Source: Asterias rubens (Eukaryota > Echinodermata > Asteroidea > Forcipulatida > Asteriidae). Taken from it: a DNA stretch of 64,000 nucleotides. How positions within the stretch are numbered: the stretch's first letter is position 1; each line of letters begins with the position of its first letter. Shown in pieces: positions 45,547 to 57,600 of this stretch. The notes beneath the pieces are model-generated. The model saw only the letters and a program-made list of their open reading frames with translations, was not told where the DNA came from and did no database searches. The position numbers and the translations under genes are program-made. The stretch covers positions 25,217,055 through 25,281,054 of the forward strand of contig NC_047063.1 in the NCBI RefSeq assembly GCF_902459465.1, written 5' to 3'.

Positions 45547-47143
45547 ATCCATAATTGGTTCTCTTCAACTGGGAGTAAACATGGTAAATGGGACTCTTCA
45601 AAGGTAGTGATTGTAATAGATTAGCTATAAAAAACATTTTGGGCTGCATACTCAGGAAAAAGGTTTTATTTTTGCCTCAACAACTGAGGTCGTAAAAGTG
45701 TAAGGTGAATTTAAACATAATAAATAAAACCAAATGTAAAATAATTAAATCCTCACAAGTCCTCTTTCTTTAATTTCAATCAAATTTTAAGGTTAAGTAC
45801 ACAAGATTACGATTATACGTTGATTACACATTTTGGTTTCTTTTTTGTACAAAATTACACAATGGTGTAAAAACATGCATTGTGGATTTCACTGTGCAAA
45901 GGCACAGAGTGTCGGTTAAAAGGGGGAAAAAAGTGCACTCGTTCAAACATTCTTGCATTTATCACCATATTAATAGCATGATTGTAACTTAATAATTACA
46001 AATATGAGGTAAATATCATGAATGCATCCAAACTGATCATTGTATACAAGACTTTATTGTATAGCTTTACATTTTATTCTAGACAAGTTGGCCACTAAAG
46101 AAAACTCCCTTCTTTGAGCAACTTCAACCTAGCTTTTCTAAATCAACTGTGATGCATGCTACAGGCAAAGTGAACCCTTTTTTTTAACTGTTTGATTGTT
46201 TTAATTTAAAATAAATGTAGATATATACAATAAGTCTAATCTGTTTTCAAAGGCGCTAGCCTTTTTGAGATATTGTTGACTATCTGGTGCGGTCATGTCC
46301 ATGCAGAATAAAAATAATCCATAAATAGAATACAGTCTGGAGACAAGTTTCTCAGATTGCATTGTTTTGGAATCCCTTTTCTCTAAAACCAAATCATCAA
46401 AAGAGAATTGTCTCTCAAAATGTTAAACATTACCAACAGCTGCAGTGCTTCTAACCAATCCTCTCTTTTATGGTCATTCTTTTTTTTAGTAATCACCAAA
46501 GGTTTAACATGTTTGGTGGATAAAACTATAAGAATTAACAACCTCTACAAGATTAAGTATAATGAATGGTGTGGCCTTGTGTGCAAAACTGTGGTTGACA
46601 TTCGACAAACCTTGGAGTTGGTGTCCGTTAGTAAGACACTACAGCCCCTAGGTTAGTGAGGCCAGTGATTAAAGCATTGGGTCAGAATGAAGGATTCATT
46701 TAAATAATGATATGTGTACCTATTTATGGGAGACATTTTGAAATAAACTTCTCACGTGGACACATTGATGCACACTAAACGCTGCGATGGATCAATGAAA
46801 ATTATATGGAAGTTGAAATAAAACTAACCACACATCAATGGAAAATGCATGTAAACACTATGTTTTCTGTTGTGTATTGTGCTGAGGGAGAGAGCATTTC
46901 AAAGTACAGAGATGCAAACCTTTTTTTTTTTCATTTTCTTTTTTTAGATTTTGAAAAAAATTTGCATTAATGTTTCAAGTGGGCTAGTAAAAAAATATTT
47001 TTGTGCGACCCCATCTTGTTTGACCCCAAAAATAGTAAAGTATACAGTTTCCGTATGTTCACCTCCAGCGAAAAAAACAAATCTGTCCAGGATGGTCCCT
47101 ATTTCTGGGATACCAATGTTTGCAGTTCTGCGAGGTGTGGTGG
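45547..47143. other. Intergenic sequence between TSR1 and DENND6
   Basis: AT-rich, with a possible TSR1 poly(A) signal at 45,719. No exon or clear repeat recognised. The short frames at 46,201-46,656 and 46,944-47,169 do not resemble known proteins. Confidence 0.45.
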
Positions 47144-47526
47144 TTAAAGACATTGAACACTATTGGTAATTGTCAAAGACCAGTCTTCTCACTTGGTGTA
47201 TCTCCACATATGCATAAAATAACAAACCTGTGAAATTTGAGCTTGATTGGTCGTCGGAGTTGCAAGATTACTATGAAAGAAAAAACACCCTTGTCATGAA
47301 GTTGTGTGCTTTCAGATGCTTCATTTCGAGACCTCAAATTCTAAACTTGAGGTCTTGAAATCAAAGTTGTTAAATATTACTTCTTTCTCGAAAACTATGT
47401 CAATTCAGAGGGAGCCGTTTCTCACAGTGTTTTATACCATCAACAGCTCCCCATTACTCGTTACCAAGTGAGGTTTTATGCTGATAATTATTTTGAGTAA
47501 TTATCAATAGTGTCTACTGCCTTTAA
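47144..47526. mobile_element. TTAA-flanked MITE, family A, copy 3
   Basis: A nearly full-length copy (383 bp) with TTAA at both ends, 'cactattggtaattgtcaaa' at the left, the central hairpin ('gacctcaaattctaaacttg') and 'caatagtgtctactgcct' at the right. Confidence 0.8.
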
Positions 47527-48644
47527 GTGTCCGAAACCTCACCACAAAATATTTCAGATTTGTTTTGCAAAGCCTGGTTAACTCTGAAAAATGCAACTGC
47601 ACATAATTGTGCAATGTGAGAGAGAGAGAGAATATTTTGACAGGTCTGCCCAAACTTGATGACATTATAACAGTTTGGTTGATATGGGCTCATTGAACAC
47701 TTCAGGATGAAGATTAGTTTACTTTCCCCCATTAAAAACAGCACATTTTCCCTTCCCACTCATTATCTGTCACAATTTGCATAAAAGAAAATACATTATA
47801 GACAAAAGACAAAAACCATTATTTGTGCGTTACCCATTCAGTGATGTGAGTTACATATCCCCTCATACCACTGTACTATTAAAAACAGGCAGTTTACTAA
47901 GGTGGGATTGAACCCAAAAACCTTTTCATTCTAGATGTCTTACTATTGGACCACCGAGACTGACCAGTGAATCTTGTATTTTAGCAGTGGGTACCACAAA
48001 TAATATTGTTGCTTAAAATATGAATGATAAATGTTAAAAAGATAAAGGCATGAGATTTTCTTCAGGGTCGAACCTGCAACCAACTGGCATCACTCTCTTA
48101 ATAAATAACTACTATAACATGTATATGTAGCACAGTCCTTAACAAGTTTATCAATTAATACTGTACACTATGTTTGTTGGCAATGAATTTCCTAAGATGG
48201 ACAAATGGGAAGGGCGCTACTTGGTTTGGCTTGGATACAAAAGTATTGACCCAAACTGAACAGTTCTATAGACAATGTGACCTATGTTTACATTCAAACC
48301 ACCCTCTATTGACAAAACACTGGATACCTCATGTTTCGCCGGGCAAAAAGACATGTAGTCATGGTAAGATTAATACACTTTCTAGCTGGCTGCCAAAACA
48401 CAAAAGTTTTGCCCGGCGATATGCGCGTGAATCATGTTATGATTTTCAAGTGACGTCAGCGGTCACATCGTCAATAGCCAGCTGCATGACATCACAAGAT
48501 CAAACAGCGCCCTCAACGAGGTCAATGAAAGACCAACCATTGGCTGAGAGTTGTGCGTGCTCAGCGCAGACACATTTCCATTAGCCTTTTTGAGACATGG
48601 TGAACACTATTTGAGTGCACTGAATGGGTTTGGGTGTAAACAAA
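47527..48644. other. Intergenic; tRNA-SINE-like scraps
   Basis: 'gggattgaacccaaaaacct' with 'tattggaccaccgaga' (about 47,904-47,965) looks like a decayed tRNA-derived head, as does 43,367-43,430 in TSR1 intron 19. Near 48,330-48,420 'catgtttcgccgggcaaaa' and 'ttttgcccggcgatatgcg' form an inverted pair about 65 bp apart, suggesting another small foldback element. No gene recognised. Confidence 0.4.
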
Positions 48645-48975
48645 GTGGATATGTACATGTACATGTATTGTTGTGTTTACATTGTCTCTGCTGCGCCTAA
48701 GTGGATATGTACATGTACATGTATTGTTGTGTTTACATTGTCTCTGCTGCACCTAAGTGGATTGTACATGTACATGTATTGTTGTGTATACATTGTCTCT
48801 GCTGCGCCTAAGTGGATATGTACATGTACATGTATTGTTGTGTATACATTGTCTCTGCTGCGCCTAAGTGGATATGTACGTGTACATGTATTGTTGTGTA
48901 TACATTGTCTCTGCTGCGCCTAAGTGGATATGTACATGTACATGTATTGTTGTGTTAACATTGTCTCTGCTGCGG
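48645..48975. repeat. 56-bp minisatellite, about 6 copies
   Basis: The unit begins 'gtggatatgtacatgtacat' and includes 'tgtctctgctgcgcctaa'. Copies start at 48,645 and 48,701, and so on. The inner 'tgtacatgtaca' is itself a perfect palindrome. Confidence 0.92.
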
Positions 48976-49036
48976 CTTGAACATCTGTAAAGATTGATTT
49001 GGCGCATTACAAATACCTACTATTATTATTATTAAA
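48976..49036 (+). mobile_element. SINE 3' tail
   Basis: 'gatttggcgcattacaaata' followed by (ATT)n resembles the terminal part of SINE2-type elements, like the minus-strand copy ending at 24,915. Only the tail is visible. Confidence 0.45.
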
Positions 49037-49889
49037 GTCTTGATTGGCACATTTCTAGAGTGAGGGCACACCACAACTTGCTGGAATAGAGCTGTGATGA
49101 TTATGTGGAGTGCATGCAGTGAATATTTAGACGGACAAGGTCTTAACGAAAGTGTTGCCATGGGCAGATATGCAGTAGCATTTTGTGACTTAAATACAGG
49201 GGGGGGGGTCCAGTTCCATGCAGAACACTTTTATGCTTTTCACTGAGCAGCAATTTTGTTTACAGTGTTCTTAAACAGTGTTCTTAAACACTGTTTTCCA
49301 AGGAGTTTGTGGCAATTAAATAAATCATTCTTTTTCTGTGAGGCACACTAAGGTCAGCCATCTGTTGTCTTAGGTTTTACACAAATGTTCAATAAAGTGT
49401 CAGGATAAATTGTCTGATGTGTATTTTAGTTCAAAATAGTGCGAAGATGAGCCGTTTCTTGTGAATAGTATTGAAAATGGTGCCAGGTCTCATGTACAAA
49501 GGTTCAAATTGCTTCCAGGAAATAATGTCTTTTGCAGTGTGCAACATTTATAGTCCAAGGTTAGATTGTCTTAAATTATGTTCAAAATAGTGCCAGGAAA
49601 AGTTGTCTCTTGTTTATGTACAATATAATTTTCATTTCAATATGAAAAAATACTATTAATCTGCTGTACATCAAACAAGACTTTCCTTTGGCTTGTGAAC
49701 ACCACAAAAAGCTGAAACACAACACTCGGTAATGCAATGCAACCTTCTACAAGTGCTCATATTGCATGACAGTGACATTGCCACCAACTGTATGTTATAA
49801 GATTAAGCTTTTGACCATTCTGTGGTTGTTCAACTCATTTTGTATAGAAAAAAAGATTTCTATCAAAAATAATAGTCTAGTCAATCTTG
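49037..49889. other. Intergenic; no gene recognised
   Basis: Contains a G run at 49,200-49,209 and AT-rich sequence. Part may be DENND6 3' untranslated sequence if that transcript extends this far. Confidence 0.35.
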
Positions 49890-51660
49890 ATGAAGCACTC
49901 TTATTGGCTGACCTCATTCTGAACTTTAAGATGCATTCTTATTGGCTTCTATTTTTAGGCGTCATGCCTATTGGCTCTGGATGCCTGTGGGTCTTACTGG
50001 AAGCGTAGCAATGATGAACATCTCCAATAAATCAAGCATTCTTGTTGGCTGTTCAGGGCTACCAGCTTTGGCTTTGAAGATACATTCTGATTGCTTGATG
50101 TTCCGAGACCAGTCATTCATTGTTACCAGACATGCCAACCTCTGGGATCACAAAACTGTATTCTGAAACCCCAAAACCTGTATTTTGCATCAAAAACCTG
50201 TATTTTTTTTTAAACACGCGTAAACGTAGTTTTAAGCCCCGAGACAGGCAAAATAGAGAAGGTGTGAAGGCCATTAAGTTATCAAACAGCCTAATTAAAC
50301 CAGTTAATTAAAACTAAACAATAAAAAAACAATTAAAAAAAAAACAATTAAAAAATTGGGCAGAGGTTTCCCTACAGGTGGTTAACCCAATGGAACAGGT
50401 TTTGAATGAAAAAAAGATATTGATAAATCATATCTTAAAGACATTGATTAATCATATCCTATTTCATATAGAAACCCTTGTCAATTAAATAATATCATTT
50501 TCTTTGTCAAAAGAAGACAAGTACAAAACAAAACCAATTTATGTTAAATGAAGAAGACAACAAAAAACAAATCATCCCAAAAAGTTTCGTTTGTTGTATT
50601 TGGGGGCATAGTTCTTAAATTTATCTTATAAAAATCTCGCTTCAGGCGCTCTATATCTTTTGTGTCTTTATTTTGGCAAAAAATTCTTTTGCAAACTCGA
50701 TTCGTCCGTTCACAAAACGACCGATACCATATAAGGGCATTTGACAACAGCGCCCTCTGTTTTTCAATGAATTGTGTTAGACGGGTTCCCTGTGAAATCG
50801 GGACGTCAGATAAACTGGCGTGTAGTATGCAATGCAGGTTTGTGCTACTAGCGTGCGTGCAATGATGGATGCGAGGGAATCTCCGTTGCGCTGTGGTGAA
50901 AGTTGAATAAGGAATACCCCCGTGGAATAATAGAGTTCACTGGATAATCATTATCGGCCGTAAGTAGTCGGCCGAAAACTTATTTGTGTCAATAAAAAAA
51001 TATTGATCTTGAGTTAAAAAAGGGCACGACGGCCAACTGGGATAAAATTGTATTTTTGCGGTGGCGATGCTCAAAACCGTATTTTTTTTGCAAAACCCGT
51101 ATACCCGTATTTTTTACAAAAACCCGTACAAAATACGGGAAAAACGTACTAGTTGGCATGTCTGTGTTACCCACAACATGCCTGATGATAAAGGCCTGCA
51201 TAGGTAGCTCAAAGTGGGGAAAGTGGCGATGATAAATGGCTACGATTCCCGCACCGTTGCACATCAAAACATTCTGAACAGGCTCTTCTAATGACACACA
51301 TCTCTCCTATTGGTGACTGACTCATCACAAGCCTCTTTGTATTGGCCCTTTTCCAGCAAGGCTATTGGCTCCATACTCAAGGAGCATTCTCATTGGCCAA
51401 TCACTATACAACCACCATCTAAATGGCTACTTTCAAAATGGATCTCTCCCAGTTGAAAACTTTGTAATTTGAAAGCCTTGTAATTGGTTCACCATAAGAA
51501 GTGCCTTTTGTGCTGTGCTGTAAGCTTCTCAGCTCATCGGAGCAATCTGATTGGCTCATCTGAACACAAACACGCTCTCATTGGCTGCTTTCAAAACAGT
51601 CAGCTCTCCTTTTGGCTACTCTCTGACTATAAGCCGTTTCTTATTGGCTTTTCAGCACTG
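49890..51660 (-). repeat. Degenerate AGCCAAT repeats downstream of the DENND6 stop, split by a transposon
   Basis: On the minus strand the motif AGCCAAT (plus: attggct) or one-base variants recurs roughly every 30 nt from the stop codon onward: plus positions near 51,642, 51,611, 51,581, 51,552, 51,364, 49,969, 49,938 and 49,903. The first copy, AGCCAATAAGA, contains the last two codons and the TAA stop of DENND6. The 1,038-bp element at 50,127-51,164 interrupts the series. The repeats are too diverged to give a single unit length. Confidence 0.55.
50127..51164. mobile_element. 1,038-bp non-autonomous DNA transposon with 6-bp target duplication
   Basis: The ends 'cagacatgccaac' (50,127-50,139) and 'gttggcatgtctg' (51,152-51,164) are perfect 13-bp inverted repeats, and TGTTAC flanks both sides (50,121-50,126 and 51,165-51,170). 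Sub-terminal regions carry several copies of 'acctgtattt' or 'acccgtatttt'. No transposase is encoded; the longest frame (67 codons, minus strand) has no motif I know. A 6-bp duplication is unusual: hAT elements normally make 8, so the superfamily is left open. Confidence 0.85.
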
Positions 51661-54600
51661 CCTGTAGATCCGATGGAAGTGTCGTTATAATTGCATCTAT
51701 GTGTGATGTTAGTCTTTGTACAAGCTCCGGTTTAACTTGCAAATTTTGGTCCAAAATATCAGCCTAGGAAAGAAAAGTAAAAAAAAATACCAAGATATTA
51801 ATCCTTAATCTGTCACAAAATATACAAACCACTGATATCTTGACATTGAAACCCTTGAGGTACCCTTGGGTGTGATAAAGGACTATTATATAATAACTGC
51901 ATATGTTGTTATTACTACTGGTAATTCATGACAATAAAGAAATCTATTAAAATTATTACAATTGCTAAATTATTAAGTTCATTTATTGAAAGTAAAACAA
52001 AGGATGACCAGTGTTCTCCCTTAACAGTAGTTAAATGCCAGTTTAAACAGCAGAGGACTAGTAAAAAAGGACCAGTACAGCTGGCTAGTTTCATTGCTTC
52101 CCAACGCTACATGTAAATCCACTGCTTGTTCAAATTACAATTCCACTCCAATGTTGAAATGAAAATATGAACCAATGAGAAAGCAGGGGGACTATTGAAA
52201 TGCAAGCCAACTTGTCCCACTGGCTAATCAATGAAAAAGGGCAAATCCTGCAATGCCTCAAAAGCAAACTTAATCAGTTTGATTCCAAATTCTGAGGAAA
52301 CCAGTTAGACAAGGGAACTTGCAAATGAACAGAAACACCAAGGTCAACCCCTACTCTTCCACAAAAGTGTTCTGGGTTCTTTTCTAGTCTAGTGCACTAC
52401 ACCTACAGCTTTACGCCTCATCCAGTGAGAAACACCCACTTCCTTGGAACATTATTGTTTCCTTTACAGTATTTTTCAAAAAGATATGCAGAACAAGTCC
52501 ATCATTTGCCTTCCAAGACCATAAACAAAAACTTACCATTTTTTCCCTGAGTTTGAGAACAAGGTCAACGACCTGTACTTCCTGTTTATCACTGGTCCAC
52601 TGCAGTAAGTCAGCATTACACAATGCTTCAAGATGGAGTACCGACAGCTTGTGGTTCACCTCCAACTGACGCTGCCAAAACCAACCCTCAAAATTCTTGC
52701 TGCTGAAAAATTTCCTGTGAATTGAAGTTAAAATATGACATTTTGGTCTTATTTTCGTTTCATTTCAGTTTGGTTTTATTGAAAATACCAAACAAGTTCG
52801 AAGACTAAAAATATTCAGTTTACAAAAGTGACATCAAAAATAAACCTTTATTATTAAAATTAATGGTTTATTTATTTCAATAAGAACAACCAAAGGTTGA
52901 CACCATTCAAATAAACATAGTTTTTACAAAGTTAAGAAAATATAACAGGTAAAAGCATATATGAAAAATACAAACGCACCAAAAGCATAGATAAATCTGA
53001 TTCTCTAAACCACCAGGCCTGCCATGACACCCTACAACAGACACAACCAGAGCTGCCATGACACCCTACAACAGACACAGACAGAGCTGCCATGACACCA
53101 TACAACAGACACAGCTAGAGCTGCCATGACACCCTACAACAGACACAACCAGAGCTGCCATGACACCCTACAACAGACACAGCCAGAGCTGCCATGACAC
53201 CCTACAACAGACACAGCCAGAGCTGCCATGACACCCTACAACAGACACAACCAGAGCTGCCATGACACCCTACAACAGACACAACCAGAGCTGCCATGAC
53301 ACCCTACAACAGACACAGCAAGAGCTGCCATGACACCCTACAACAGACACAGTCAGAGCGGCCATAGACACCCTACAACAGACACAGCAAGAGCTGCCAT
53401 GACACCCTACAACAGACACAGCCAGAGCTGCCATGACACCCTACAACAGACACAACCAGAGCTGCCATGACACCCTACAACAGACACAGCCAGAGCTGCC
53501 ATGACACCCTACAACAGACACAACCAGAGCTGCCATGACACCCTACAACAGACACAGCCAGGCCTGCCATGACACCCTACAACAGACACAGCCAGAGCTG
53601 CCATAGACACCCTACAACAGACACAGCCAGAGCTGCCATAGACACCCACAACAGACACAGCCAGAGCGGCCATAGACACCCTACAACAGACACAACCAGA
53701 GCTGCCATAGACACACTCTCAGAGACAACCAGAGCTGCCATGACACCCTACAACAGACACAGCCAGAGCTGCCATAGACACACTCTCAGAGACAACCAGA
53801 GCTTAATGACACTCTACAACAGACACAGCCAGAGCGGCCATAGACACCCTACAACAGACACAACCAGAGCTGCCATAGACACACTCTCAGAGACAACCAG
53901 AGCTGCCATGACACCCTACAACAGACACGACCAGAGCTGCCATGACACCCTACAACAGACACAGCAAGAGCTGCCATAGACACCCACAACAGACACAGCC
54001 AGAGCGGCCATAGACACCCTACAACAGACACACCCAGAGCTGCCATAGACACCCTACAACAGACACAACCAGAGCTGCCATAGACACACTCTCAGAGACA
54101 ACCAGAGCTGCCATGACACCCTACAACAGACACAGCCAGAGCGGCCACAGACACCCTACAACAGACACAACCAGAGCTGCCATAGACACACTCTCAGACA
54201 CAACCAGAGCTGCCATAGAAACACTCTCAGAGACAACCAGAGCTGCCATAGACACACTCTCAGACACAACCAGAGCTGCCATAGACACACTCTCAGAGAC
54301 AACCAGAGCTGCCATAGAAACACTCTCAGAGACAACCAGAGCTGCCATAGACACACTCTCAGACACAACCAGAGCTGCCATAGACACACTCTCAGAGACA
54401 GCCAGAGCTGTCATAGACACACTCTCAGAGACAACCAGAGCTGCCATAGACACACTCTCAGAGACAACCAGAGCTGCCATAGACACACTCTCAGACACAA
54501 CCAGAGCTGCCATAGACACACTCTCAGACACAACCAGAGCTGCCATAGACACACTCTCAGAGACAGCCAGAGCTGTCATAGACACACTCTCAGAGACAGC

Positions 54601-57600
54601 CAGAGCTGTCATAGACACACTCTCAGAGACAACCAGAGCTGCCATAGACACACTCTCAGACACAACCAGAGCTGCCATAGACACACTCTCAGAGACAACC
54701 AGAGCTGCCATAGACACACTCTCAGAGACAACCAGAGCTGTCATAGACACACTCTCAGACACAACCAGAGCTGCCATAGACACACTCTCAGAGACAACCA
54801 GAGCTGCCATAGACACACTCTCAGAGACAACCAGAGCTGTCATAGACACACTCTCAGAGACAACCAGAGCTGTCATAGACACACTCTCAGAGACAACCAG
54901 AGCTGCCATAGACACACTCTCAGAGACAACCAGAGCTGTCATAGACACACTCTCAGAGACAACCAGAGCTGCCATAGACACACTCTCAGAGACAACCAGA
55001 GCTGTCATAGACACACTCTCAGAGACAACCAGAGCTGCCATAGACACACTCTCAGAGACAACCAGAGCTGCCATAGACACACTCTCAGAGACAACCAGAG
55101 CTGTCATAGACACACTCTCAGAGACAACCAGAGCTGCCATAGACACACTCTCAGAGACAACCAGAGCTGCCATAGACACACTCTCAGAGACAACCAGAGC
55201 TGTCATAGACACACTCTCAGAGACAACCAGAGCTGCCATAGACACACTCTCAGAGACAACCAGAGCTGCCATAGACACACTCTCAGAGACAACCAGAGCT
55301 GTCATAGACACACTCTCAGAGACAACCAGAGCTGTCATAGACACACTCTCAGAGACAGCCAGAGCTGCCATAGACACTCTCAGAGACAACCAGAGCTGCC
55401 ATAGACACACTCTCAGAGACAACCAGAGCTGCCATAGACACACTCTCAGACACAACCAGAGCTGCCATAGACACACTCTCAGAGACAACCAGAGCTGTCA
55501 TAGACACACTCTCAGAGACAACCAGAGCTGCCATAGACACACTCTCAGAGACAACCAGAGCTGCCATAGACACACTCTCAGACACAACCACGCTCTTGGC
55601 TCTTTCTTTAAGTACCCTAAGAGATGAACTTACTTGTAGAGTCCAATCCAATCTCCTTTAAGGCCAGAGGTTAGCTGCGGCCCAGAGTGTTCCAACGTCT
55701 TCAGGAACCCTTCTGGATCAAAAGGTTTTAACCTTGGAGGATGCTGAAAAAGGAGTCAAGTTAAAACGTCAAAATCCATGGAATAATAAATAAATAATCA
55801 ACCATTTTTATATAGCACATTACACAAAGTAATTAAACATGTCACTATGCACTGTGGAGAAAGTAAAGACATGAAATACGAGATAAATAATGAAGCCTAC
55901 TGGTTGTCAAATAAAGATGCACGAATTAGATGTTAAATAAAGCCTGGTTCATACTTCCTGCGAATGCGAAAGGAATGTTGACGTCAAAAACTCACAAAAA
56001 ATAAATCGCAGCAGTTCAACTCTGCGAAAGGAGGGTTGTGACATCCAATTCACGTCAACATCGCTTCGCATTCGCATGAAGTATGACCCTGGCTTTAGTG
56101 TTTCTATAAAGCAATGTGTGTTTTTATGGTAATTGAATTAATAAATAAAAGAGTTTACCAATCTATGACCCTAAGTTGAGTTGTCTACCATAGGTTCTTT
56201 TTAGAATCAATACTACTACACAAAGGCTACTGCATGCAAAATAACATAGAGAAAGAACAGAATTTATGCAATCAATAATTGCAAGAATCTAAACCTCACC
56301 TTCCATGGTGAGATATTCCTCTGTAGAGGCATAAGGGAAGCTACGTATCTCTCTAAGGGAATCATAAAACTCTGGGTTAATTCTAGAAGATGTCGACGTA
56401 ACATGGCATCTTGTACCTCCTGAGGTCTCTTAGTCTGAACTCCCTGACAAACAAAGCACATTCAGCAATTAAAGGAAATGATTACATTTGGTTTTTAGAA
56501 CTGTTATAATATTTTACTCCTATGTATATAATTGTAGATGTATATGTAAAACTAACATCATGTAAAAAAAGAAATCAATTTTGAAAAGAGGCCTAATTTT
56601 ATCTTCTCACATAACCACCACTTTACTTCAAGGTGAAATGTTTCTCAAAATGCTTTATCCTATTAAAGCTGCTGTTAGCTTCTTACTATAAGTGTTTATT
56701 GCCATTAATTTGAATAGTTACTTAACAGCTAGGCCTACCTACCCTTTCAGTTATTGTTAAAAAAAACTTGCTTTAACCCATATACTAACGGTTGATAAGA
56801 AACAGGTTAAGAATTCGATCAACCATAATCACTCAATCAATTAATCAGTCAATAAATAAACCAATGAATCAAACAATAAATTAATATACTCAATCAATAA
56901 GTCAATCAAAATAATTGACAAATAATTCAATACAGTCAATAAGTCAATCAATCAACCATCAACAAATAAAATCAATATAATCAATCATTTAGTCAATATA
57001 GTTAATAAATCAATCAAAGTAATCAATGAATAAATCATTATAGTCAATAAATCAACAAAGTAGTCAATCAGTAAATCAATATAATCAACAAATAAATCAA
57101 TATAGTCAATAAGTCAATCAATCATCATTGTCAATAAATCAATCAAATATAATAATCATGATACAAGCTCAAGTGTACACAAGAAGTACACTACAAAAAA
57201 CTGTCTTGAACACATCACTAAACAGAGGCTGTATTGGAAACAAGACTGGTCCCACCGATAATCACTTGACTGCACTCTTTGCATTTATGTCACGCTGTCG
57301 CCATCTTAAAGGTACATCAATGACGAAACAATTGAAACACACTACAATGTATGCCCAGAGAATGGGCCAATGAACCCACTATAAGAAGGGACCCTAGACT
57401 AATAATGACATAATATCAAGACACAGCTACTTTCAGCGAATTACTCATTTGTTGCCAAAATCACCACCTGGGCAATTCCATGGTTACTTTTGTTACATGT
57501 TTATGTACTTTTTAGATATCTTGGGCTGTAATAACCTCATTGAAAAGGTTTATATCTATTATCCTCATAGAAGTGAGGGTAGACCTAGAACTACTTCAGC

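Noticed and set aside
54113..55627. 504-codon plus-strand and 455-codon minus-strand frames
   Set aside because: Products of the 33-bp minisatellite inside a DENND6 intron; the flanking DENND6 exons join in phase without it.
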